From contig CAKQPF010000058.1 in assembly GCA_934256705.1 (NCBI GenBank), positions 1 to 22,014 on the forward strand: a DNA stretch of 22,014 nucleotides, written 5' to 3'. The translations under genes were made by a program, and so were the position numbers. A model generated the notes under the pieces. The model searched no databases. It was not told the origin of the DNA and saw only the letters and a list, made by a program, of their open reading frames with translations. Source of the DNA: an uncultured Prevotella sp. Lineage in GTDB: Bacteria; Bacteroidota; Bacteroidia; Bacteroidales; Bacteroidaceae. Below are positions 8,827 to 15,310 of this stretch, in pieces; the first letter of the stretch is position 1; each line of letters begins with the position of its first letter.

Positions 8827-10125
8827 ATGAAGCAAATCATCACATCCCTATTTTTTCTCCTTCTCTCCCTCACAGCCTCTGCCCAGAACGGTGAATACGT
8901 AGGCGGAGACATCTCTATCCTCCCCCTCTATGAGGAGCACAATTCCGGTTACCTCGACACCGGGGGCAAGAAAATCGACAATCTCATATCCTGGTTTATC
9001 AGCGAATGCGGATGGAACTCATTCCGTGTGCGCCTCTTTGTCGATCCGAAAGAGAAAAACCAGAAAGGCGAAACCGACCACTGCGTATGCCAGGACATTG
9101 ACTTCGTGAAGAAACTGGGCAAGCGCATCAAGGATGCAGGAGCCTATTTCGTGCTCGACATCCACTACAGCGACACATGGGCTGACCCCTCCTACCAGAT
9201 TCTCCCTGCCTCATGGAGCGATTGCACCACTGCCGCAATGAAGGCTGACAAGGTCTATTCCTACACCAAGGAGGTGCTCCAGACACTGAAGGACGCTGGT
9301 GCGAAGCCCGACTTTGTGCAGGTGGGCAACGAGACCACCTACGGAATGGTCGGCATCAAGGTCTCTCCTTACGACGACAAGAGCAGTGACTGGACCGGTC
9401 TCACCAAGGTTTTCTCCAGCGGATGCAAGGCTGTGCGCGAAGTATGCCCTGAAGCAAAGATAATCATACACACCGAGCGTTCTGGCATACCGGGGCAGAC
9501 TGCATATTATTACAACAAACTCAAGGAGGCCAACGTGGATTATGACATCATCGGACTCTCCTATTATCCTTTCTATCACGATGGTCTTTCCACCCTTTCC
9601 TCCACTATCGACCGCCTTGCAGCTCAGTTTCCTGACAAGAAAGTGCAGATTATGGAGACCTCATATCCTTTCCAGTACTATCCTGGCGACAAGCAATATG
9701 ACCTCCAATCCACATGGGCGTCATCCGCTGACGGACAGTATAAATTCACCAAAGACCTCATCGACCTGCTGAAAAAGCACAAGAACGTCAACGCCCTCTA
9801 CTGGTGGCAGCCGGAAGAAGCCGGCAATGGCGATGATTCTGACTGGAAAACAGGTCCTGGTGCCACTGTGATGAATGGTTGGATGACACGCGGAATGTGG
9901 TGGTGCGACATCAAATCCGACGGTCATTGGCCTGTAGTTTCATCAAATGGCTTCGTTGGCAAACTCATGTCCTCTTTCCTCAACACCACAGGTATCAACG
10001 ACATCACCGCACCAAAGCCTGGCTCTGACTCCGACGCATGGTTCACTCTCTCCGGCATCCGCATCGACAAGCCTACCAAGAAGGGATTGTATATCCATTC
10101 CGGCAAGGTAATAAGCGTGAAATAA
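8827..10125 (+). CDS. Secreted GH53 arabinogalactan endo-beta-1,4-galactanase
   Basis: This is an endo-beta-1,4-galactanase that cuts the galactan side chains of pectin (type I arabinogalactan). The signal peptide MKQIITSLFFLLLSLTASAQ is followed by a single clan GH-A barrel. The N-terminal signature GGDISILPLYEE, the strand FRVRLFVDP and VLDIHYSDTWADP are typical of GH53. The acid/base is Glu169 in VQVGNETTYG and the nucleophile is Glu277 in QIMETSYPF. The C-terminus (about 389-432) carries GINDITAPK, then FTLSGIRID, then KKGLYIHSGK, a Prevotella-type tail like type IX secretion sorting domains, so secretion to the surface or medium is likely (inference). The gene has its own promoter and leader and is isolated between a terminator and a 680-base gap. 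A galactanase inside a starch locus is unusual; the fold assignment itself is firm. Confidence 0.92.
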   Translation: MKQIITSLFFLLLSLTASAQNGEYVGGDISILPLYEEHNSGYLDTGGKKIDNLISWFISECGWNSFRVRLFVDPKEKNQKGETDHCVCQDIDFVKKLGKRIKDAGAYFVLDIHYSDTWADPSYQILPASWSDCTTAAMKADKVYSYTKEVLQTLKDAGAKPDFVQVGNETTYGMVGIKVSPYDDKSSDWTGLTKVFSSGCKAVREVCPEAKIIIHTERSGIPGQTAYYYNKLKEANVDYDIIGLSYYPFYHDGLSTLSSTIDRLAAQFPDKKVQIMETSYPFQYYPGDKQYDLQSTWASSADGQYKFTKDLIDLLKKHKNVNALYWWQPEEAGNGDDSDWKTGPGATVMNGWMTRGMWWCDIKSDGHWPVVSSNGFVGKLMSSFLNTTGINDITAPKPGSDSDAWFTLSGIRIDKPTKKGLYIHSGKVISVK

Positions 10126-10274
10126 TGCCGTCAAGCCTCATTTTAACATTTTGGCTGCAATATTCTGAAATGAAAATAATCCGTCCGCAAATACGCGATT
10201 CTCGCCCTAAAATATAACCGTCTGATTATCAGATAGTCACAGAAAGAGCAGAATAATCTCTACCTTTCTACAAG

Positions 10275-10337
10275 GCAAAAGCGCCGTTGTTACGCCCGAA
10301 AATCCATGTTTTCGCAGCATAATAACGGCGCTTTCGC
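10275..10337 (+). repeat. Long two-part palindrome downstream of GH53
   Basis: The outer arms are 10275-10292 and 10320-10337, with 16 of 18 positions complementary plus one G-U wobble; the core is AAGCGCCGTT against AACGGCGCTTT. Inside the loop, CGAAAA (10297-10302) pairs with TTTTCG (10309-10314). No T-run follows, so it is not a standard intrinsic terminator, although it may end or stabilise the GH53 transcript. A dispersed repeat is equally possible. Confidence 0.7.
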
Positions 10338-10340
10338 ATT

Positions 10341-10406
10341 CCAATACCTTAGCTTTTACCTCCCAATAGCTTAGCTTTCACCCTCCAATCTCATATTTCC
10401 CGCTCT
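10341..10406 (+). repeat. 22-base pyrimidine-rich tandem repeat
   Basis: Units start at 10341, 10363 and 10385. The first two match at 18 of 22 positions, sharing CCAATA and CTTAGCTTT; the third matches the second at about 13 of 22. The array begins three bases after the palindrome. It encodes nothing recognisable. Confidence 0.6.
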
Positions 10407-10747
10407 TTCATCCCAAAACCATCGCTCTCCCACTCCATTTTTCCCAAGTTTTCATCAGCAGGAAATCGCCAATTATTTAACATCTGCTAATAAATGTAAA
10501 ATATCATAGATAGGATGAGAAAACACTGAAAAAGTAAAGAAAAAAGCCTCAACCGAGCGCAGCAAAAGCACCACGTGACGAAGTCGCAGGATAAGAAGAC
10601 GCACCATAACGGCTGTCTGCAAAACAGCATCTTTCACATTATCATGCCCTCATCGCTTAGCAAAGACAGCATAATTCAATAGAAAATCACCTTCTTTCTG
10701 CAATCGTTTGCGAGCAAGACAAGCAAAAAACTAAAACCTTTATATTC

Positions 10748-10775
10748 TTTGTTTTAGCAAAAATGCCTAAATTTG
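10748..10775 (+). promoter_or_regulatory. Probable promoter of the amylase-to-neopullulanase operon
   Basis: TAAATTTG (10768-10775) matches the Bacteroidetes -7 box TAnnTTTG exactly. A TTTG at 10748-10751 could be the -33 element, but the 16-base spacing is shorter than the usual about 20. Transcription would start near 10781, about 25 bases before the amylase ATG at 10806. It is the only promoter-like match seen from here to the end of the operon. Confidence 0.55.
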
Positions 10776-10805
10776 CAACCAGTAATTAAACCTAAATTTA
10801 CAGTA

Positions 10806-12581
10806 ATGAAAATTATATCTTCCATTGCACTCACCGTGCTTGTTTCCTTATTCGGTCTATCCAGTCTCCATGCACAAGGATGGCCGGAGAAATATAGTGG
10901 CGTCATGATACAAGGTTTCTACTGGGATTCCTACGCTCAAACCCAGTGGTCAAACCTCAAATCGCAAGCCGACGAATTGTCAAAATACTTCAATCTCATC
11001 TGGATTCCTCAGAGCGGATATTGCAACACGTTGTCTAACAATATGGGTTACTGCGACATCTGGTGGCTCGACCATAAGAGCGCATTCGGCACAGAGGCTG
11101 AACTGAGGTCCATGATCAAGACTTTCAAAGCCAAGGGGCTCGGCACGATTGCCGACGTGGTAATCAATCACAAGAGCGGAAACACGAGTTGGACTGATTT
11201 CCCCGACGAGAAAGTAGTGGGACAGAACACTGGCAAGACCTACACCATCACATGGGGCAAGGACTGCGCACCATATATCTGCAAGACAGACGAATGCGTC
11301 AAGTCTGGTTACAAGGCCACAGGTACTGCTGACAGCGGTGATGACTTCGACGGTTCACGCGACCTCGACCACTCCAATCTCACCGTCCAGCAGAACATCA
11401 AGGTCTATCTCGACTTCCTTCTCAACGAACTGGGCTACACAGGTTTCCGTTACGACATGGTGAAAGGCTACAATCCGAAATACACTTCCATCTACAATAC
11501 AGCAGCAAAACCTCAGTTCTCCGTGGGAGAATACTGGGATGGATATGCCAAAGTGGTAAATTGGATCAACGGCACTAAGGATTCCTCCGGCAAGATACAG
11601 TCTGCCGCTTTCGATTTCCCTTTCCGTGACATTCTGAAAACGGCAATCGAAGGCTCCAACTGGGCAAAGCTCAACGAGAATATGCTCGCCACAAGCACTC
11701 AGTACCAGCGCTATGCCGTCACTTTCGTGGACAATCATGACACCGGCAGTTCAGGCAAGGACGGTGCAAACCCTCTGTATAAGGATGTGGAAGCAGCCAA
11801 TGCCTACATGCTCGCCATGCCTGGCACACCGTGCGTATTCCTCTCCCATTGGCTGAGCTATAAGGTGACCATCAAGAAACTCATCCTGCTCCGCCGCCTC
11901 CTCGGCATCCATAATCAGAGCACCATCGTGAGCCAAGGCGTTTCCGGCGACGGATACGTGGCGAAAGTACGTGGCGATAAGGGCGATGCGCTGGTGGCTA
12001 TAGGCTCTAATCCTACAATCCGTTCCAATGGCATGAAGCTCGCTTTGGAGGGCACAGACTTCAAATACTACGTTTCCAGCAGCATAGACATCAGCAGTCT
12101 TGATGATGTCAAGGAGGAAATCCAGAACGTGACATTCCCTTCATTCTGCAAAGTGGAGCCTGGCGAGACGTGCGCTTTCTTCGAAGCTCCAGCATCCTGG
12201 ACCAAGAACCCTAAGTGCTGGTGCTGGAACAGCTCCGCAAACTTCACCGGAGGAAAATGGCCTGGTCAGACCTGCACATACATAGGTCAGGCAGACAACG
12301 GCAACAAGGTGTATAAATGGACTTACACTGGCTCTGAAACCTCTACCCCTACTTTCATCATCTTCAATAATGATGAAAAGCCACAGACTGCTGACTTCAA
12401 GTTCGTCAACGGTGGTTACTACACATCTACCAGCAATGTCGGCATAGTGACAGGCATCAATGACGTCAAGGCAGACGACCATTCATGCGCCAATGCCACT
12501 TACAACCTTCACGGTATGCGAGTAGGCAATGGCTACAAAGGCCTCGTTATCCGCAACGGCAAGAAATATGTAAATAAATAA
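10806..12581 (+). CDS. Secreted GH13 alpha-amylase with CBM26-like domain and C-terminal sorting-type tail
   Basis: This is an extracellular endo-acting alpha-amylase. I chose the ATG at 10806, which gives a proper signal peptide (MKIISSIALTVLVSLFGLSS, cleaved after HAQ). An in-frame TTG at 10773 overlaps the -7 promoter box and is unlikely. GH13 regions: ADVVINH (I), GFRYDMVKGY with nucleophile Asp217 (II), GEYWD with acid/base Glu242 (III), FVDNHDTGS with Asp312 (IV). Regions II and IV resemble the plant-like alpha-amylase groups. Residues about 462-538 look like a CBM26 starch-binding domain (CWCWNSSANFTGGKWPG, then FIIFNNDEKPQTADF). The tail VTGINDVKA ... YNLHGMRV ... KGLVIRNGK matches that of the GH53 protein, suggesting the same export route. 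There is no lipobox, so it is not a SusG-type lipoprotein. It opens the enzyme operon. Confidence 0.92.
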   Translation: MKIISSIALTVLVSLFGLSSLHAQGWPEKYSGVMIQGFYWDSYAQTQWSNLKSQADELSKYFNLIWIPQSGYCNTLSNNMGYCDIWWLDHKSAFGTEAELRSMIKTFKAKGLGTIADVVINHKSGNTSWTDFPDEKVVGQNTGKTYTITWGKDCAPYICKTDECVKSGYKATGTADSGDDFDGSRDLDHSNLTVQQNIKVYLDFLLNELGYTGFRYDMVKGYNPKYTSIYNTAAKPQFSVGEYWDGYAKVVNWINGTKDSSGKIQSAAFDFPFRDILKTAIEGSNWAKLNENMLATSTQYQRYAVTFVDNHDTGSSGKDGANPLYKDVEAANAYMLAMPGTPCVFLSHWLSYKVTIKKLILLRRLLGIHNQSTIVSQGVSGDGYVAKVRGDKGDALVAIGSNPTIRSNGMKLALEGTDFKYYVSSSIDISSLDDVKEEIQNVTFPSFCKVEPGETCAFFEAPASWTKNPKCWCWNSSANFTGGKWPGQTCTYIGQADNGNKVYKWTYTGSETSTPTFIIFNNDEKPQTADFKFVNGGYYTSTSNVGIVTGINDVKADDHSCANATYNLHGMRVGNGYKGLVIRNGKKYVNK

Positions 12582-12591
12582 TAAGGTTATC

Positions 12592-12685
12592 GGTTATTGG
12601 TTGTTGGTTATCGGTTAGAATGCAGATAGCCACGCCCGTTTATCTCACAATAATACCCAAAACCGACAACCAATAACCAACAACC
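12592..12685 (+). repeat. Imperfect 25-bp inverted repeat between amylase and GH77
   Basis: The left arm (12592-12616) is T/G-rich, built from GGTTATTGG and GGTTATCGG words; the right arm (12661-12685) is its A/C-rich complement. They match at 22 of 25 positions across a 44-base loop. GGTTATCGGTT also occurs twice in direct orientation, at 12585-12595 and 12606-12616. The left arm starts ten bases after the amylase stop. No T-run follows. The layout parallels the repeat at 19695-19800. Confidence 0.65.
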
Positions 12686-12692
12686 TCCAAAA

Positions 12693-12721
12693 GCCACTGT
12701 GTCGGGCGCGTTACCGCCCGA
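12693..12721 (+). repeat. Covarying hairpin element, copy B
   Basis: The box is GCCACTGTGTC (12693-12703). The stem TCGGGCG (12702-12708) pairs with CGCCCGA (12715-12721) around CGTTAC (12709-12714). It lies eight bases after the inverted repeat and ends 44 bases before the GH77 start. The three middle pairs are G-C here; in other copies one or more are C-G. Confidence 0.78.
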
Positions 12722-12765
12722 TAACCGAATCCACAAACCCCAACCCCCAAAACAACAAAAAAGCC

Positions 12766-15153
12766 ATGGACTACTTCTATAGTTCCGCATTTACAGAATG
12801 CATACACCGCCACGAGATACAGGCACTGCCGAAAGTAAAGGCAGATGAGACCCTTACTCTCAAGATAAAAGCACCGCAACTCCGTCCTAACCAGCACCTT
12901 GCCCTCTGCGGCAACGTCAACGAACTGGGACTTTGGCAGGAGCGCAAGGCAATGAAACTATATTATACTGGTGATAATGAGTGGACAGCTCTCCTCAATA
13001 TCAGAATGATAGCAGGCTTCGCCATAGAGATGAAGTTCCTCGTATATGAAGAAGACCCTAACGTACCAGTGATTTGGGAAGCAAGAATGAACCGCACTTT
13101 CCAGATTCCTATGTCTGCTAATGACATCAAGCAACCTGTCTATCTGGAGGATGCCCACTTCCCTATCCCTGCTGACCGCCTTGCAGGCACCGCAGTACCA
13201 GTATTCTCACTCCGTTCTGAGGGCAGTTTCGGAGTGGGAGACTTCGGCGATCTGAAGAAGATGGTAGATTGGGTAGCGCTCACAGGTCAGCGCATTCTGC
13301 AGGTGCTGCCTATCAATGACACCACCATCACTCACACTTGGACCGACTCTTACCCTTATTCCTCTATCAGTATCTTCGCTCTGCATCCGCAATATGCTGA
13401 CCTTCGCCAGCTTCCTGCTATCAAGGACGCTAAGAAGAAGGCTGAGTTTGAAGCCCTTAGAGAGGAACTTAACGCTCTGCCACAGATAGATTATGAGCGC
13501 GTAAACAATGCCAAGACTGAGTATCTCCACATCATCTTCGAGCAGGAAGGACACGATATGCTCGCTTCCAACCACTTCAAGAGCTGGTTTAAGGAAGAGG
13601 AAAAGTGGCTCGTGCCTTACGCTCAATACTGCGTCTTCCGCGATCAATACGGCACTGCCGACTACTCTCGCTGGCCAGACCACAACCTATGGAATGAAGC
13701 CGACCGCCATTCCCTCACCGACCATCGCAGCAAGGCATTCGCTCAGGTGGCATTCTATTATTACGTGCAGTATATCCTTGCACAGCAGATGATTGGTGCA
13801 CACGACTATGCACGCCAGCACAAGGTGGTGCTCAAGGGTGATATTCCTATCGGAGTAAACAGATATGGATGCGACGTATGGATGGAACCACGCTATTTCA
13901 ACCTCAACGGACAGGCTGGAGCACCGCCTGACAGTTTCTCTGTCAACGGTCAGAACTGGGGCTTCCCTACCTACAACTGGGACGAGATGCTGAAGGATGA
14001 CTGCCAGTGGTGGGTGCGCCGTTTCTCCAATATGGCTAAATATTTCGACGCTTACCGTATCGACCACGTCCTCGGATTCTTCCGTATATGGGAGATTCCT
14101 GTGCATAGCGTCCACGGATTGCTCGGACAGTTCTCTCCTTCCCTCGGCATGACTCGTCAGGAAGTGGAGCAGTATGGACTCCACTGGCAGGAGGATTTCT
14201 TCCTCAATCCTTTCATCACAGACTGGGTGCTCAACCGTTACTTCGGCGATAAGGCACAGTATGTCAAGGAGACATTCCTCACCCATTGGCACGATGACAT
14301 GTATCTCATGCGCGAAGGCTTCAAGACCCAGCGAGAAGTGGAGGCTTATTTCGATGCCAAAGGCACGATTACAGAGGACGACATCAATATGCGCGATGCC
14401 CTTTATTCTCTGATCAGCAACGTGCTGTTCCTGCGCGACAATCGCAATCCTGACCTCGTCCATCCGCGGATCTCTGCCCAGCTCGACCCTTGCTACGAGA
14501 CTCTGTGGGATCATGACAAGGCTGCATTCAATGCCCTGTATAATGATTACTTCTATCGTCGCAACAATCAGTTCTGGTATGAGGAAGCAATGAAGAAGCT
14601 CCCACGCCTCGTTGACGCCACAAAGATGCTCGTATGTGCAGAAGACCTCGGCATGGTGCCTGACTGCGTAGCATGGGTGATGAACCAACTCCACATTCTC
14701 TCGCTTGAAATACAGTCCATGCCTAAGGATCCTAAGGTGACTTTCGGCGTGCTCAATAATAATCCATTCCTCTCTGTCTGCACCATTTCAAGCCACGACA
14801 CCGCCACCCTGCGTATGTGGTGGGATGAGGATTGGGACCGCACACAGCAGTATTGGAACTGGTCGCTCGGCCGTTACGGCGCTGCGCCTCATCCTCTCAG
14901 CGGCGATGTAGCGACGGACATCGTGCGCAATCACCTCTATTGTCCTTCCATGCTCTGCATTCTCACCCTTCAGGATTGGCTCGCCACAGACGAGAAGCTA
15001 CGCCTCGCCGATGCCTCAAAGGAGCGCATCAACATCCCAGCCAATCCGAAGCACTACTGGCGTTACCGCATGCACATCTCTCTGGAGCAGCTCATGAAGC
15101 AGACGGATTTCAACAATTCCATCCGCAACATGATCTCCCAGAGCAGACCATAG
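12766..15153 (+). CDS. malQ: GH77 4-alpha-glucanotransferase (amylomaltase), DPE2-like, with a single CBM20
   Basis: This cytoplasmic 4-alpha-glucanotransferase moves glucosyl units from maltose and short maltooligosaccharides to acceptor glucans. No signal peptide is present. Residues about 28-125 are a CBM20 starch-binding domain (LALCGNVNELGLWQ). The GH77 barrel starts near 140 (AVPVFSLRSEGSFGVGDF). Catalytic residues are Asp433 (AYRIDHVLG), Glu626 (CAEDLGMVP) and Asp678 (SSHDTATLRMWW). The Asp-Glu distance of 193 is about 145 longer than in short bacterial amylomaltases, the insertion known from plant DPE2 and long Bacteroidetes enzymes. Those normally have two CBM20 domains and about 890 residues; here the protein has 795, and sequence upstream of the ATG is intergenic repeat DNA, so the first module is missing. 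It lies between amylase and GH97. Confidence 0.93.
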   Translation: MDYFYSSAFTECIHRHEIQALPKVKADETLTLKIKAPQLRPNQHLALCGNVNELGLWQERKAMKLYYTGDNEWTALLNIRMIAGFAIEMKFLVYEEDPNVPVIWEARMNRTFQIPMSANDIKQPVYLEDAHFPIPADRLAGTAVPVFSLRSEGSFGVGDFGDLKKMVDWVALTGQRILQVLPINDTTITHTWTDSYPYSSISIFALHPQYADLRQLPAIKDAKKKAEFEALREELNALPQIDYERVNNAKTEYLHIIFEQEGHDMLASNHFKSWFKEEEKWLVPYAQYCVFRDQYGTADYSRWPDHNLWNEADRHSLTDHRSKAFAQVAFYYYVQYILAQQMIGAHDYARQHKVVLKGDIPIGVNRYGCDVWMEPRYFNLNGQAGAPPDSFSVNGQNWGFPTYNWDEMLKDDCQWWVRRFSNMAKYFDAYRIDHVLGFFRIWEIPVHSVHGLLGQFSPSLGMTRQEVEQYGLHWQEDFFLNPFITDWVLNRYFGDKAQYVKETFLTHWHDDMYLMREGFKTQREVEAYFDAKGTITEDDINMRDALYSLISNVLFLRDNRNPDLVHPRISAQLDPCYETLWDHDKAAFNALYNDYFYRRNNQFWYEEAMKKLPRLVDATKMLVCAEDLGMVPDCVAWVMNQLHILSLEIQSMPKDPKVTFGVLNNNPFLSVCTISSHDTATLRMWWDEDWDRTQQYWNWSLGRYGAAPHPLSGDVATDIVRNHLYCPSMLCILTLQDWLATDEKLRLADASKERINIPANPKHYWRYRMHISLEQLMKQTDFNNSIRNMISQSRP

Positions 15154-15164
15154 CGCAATAATGA

Positions 15165-15208
15165 GCCTTCATGTCGCCCTCTCCAAAAGGAAATCCCGAC
15201 ATGAAGGC
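15165..15208 (+). repeat. Perfect 12-bp stem-loop after GH77
   Basis: GCCTTCATGTCG (15165-15176) pairs perfectly with CGACATGAAGGC (15197-15208) across a 20-nt loop. No T-run follows. The right arm ends at 15208, and the box of hairpin copy C1 starts at the very next base. It may stabilise the 3' end of the GH77 transcript or be the other half of a composite repeat. Confidence 0.7.
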
Positions 15209-15281
15209 GCCACTGTGTCGCCCGCATTACCGGGCGATTGCAAGAAGAAAGAGCCACTGTGTCGCCCGCATTACCGGGCGA
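15209..15281 (+). repeat. Covarying hairpin element, copies C1 and C2 (tandem)
   Basis: Two copies, identical over about 31 bases, start at 15209 and 15253, 44 bases apart. C1: box 15209-15219, stem TCGCCCG (15218-15224) with CGGGCGA (15231-15237), loop CATTAC. C2: box 15253-15263, stem 15262-15268 with 15275-15281, same loop. Compared with copy B the stem's GGG has become CCC on the 5' side, and CCC has become GGG on the 3' side at the matching positions. C2 ends 29 bases before the GH97 start. Confidence 0.82.
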
Positions 15282-15310
15282 TTTCCCCCACTCCATAATA
15301 AGAAAGACAA

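Larger units (their letters stand above)
10126..10805 (+). other. 680-base gene-free region between GH53 and alpha-amylase
   Basis: No credible gene was found in either strand. The stretch holds a large palindrome (10275-10337), a 22-base tandem repeat (10341-10406), an A/C-rich stretch with no recognisable signal (about 10410-10740) and a promoter (10748-10775). It separates GH53 from the amylase operon and is far longer than any other gap in the window. Remnants of a lost gene cannot be excluded, but no frame with recognisable protein motifs was seen. Confidence 0.7.

Noticed and set aside
8584..8894. Two small open frames across the terminator, promoter and GH53 leader
   Set aside because: They run through the terminator, promoter and hairpin, and one overlaps the GH53 start; the proline-rich translation reflects repeat DNA.
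10773..10805. TTG start 33 bases before the amylase ATG
   Set aside because: It overlaps the TAAATTTG promoter box and would place a charged stretch before an otherwise complete signal peptide.
12582..12765. Frameshifted remnant of the first CBM20 of GH77
   Set aside because: The gap is made of an inverted repeat, a hairpin element and a C/A-rich leader; no CBM20-like residues were seen in any frame.
13687..14694. Antisense open frame (335 codons) opposite GH77
   Set aside because: It overlaps the catalytic barrel of a clear GH77 gene and has no recognisable features.
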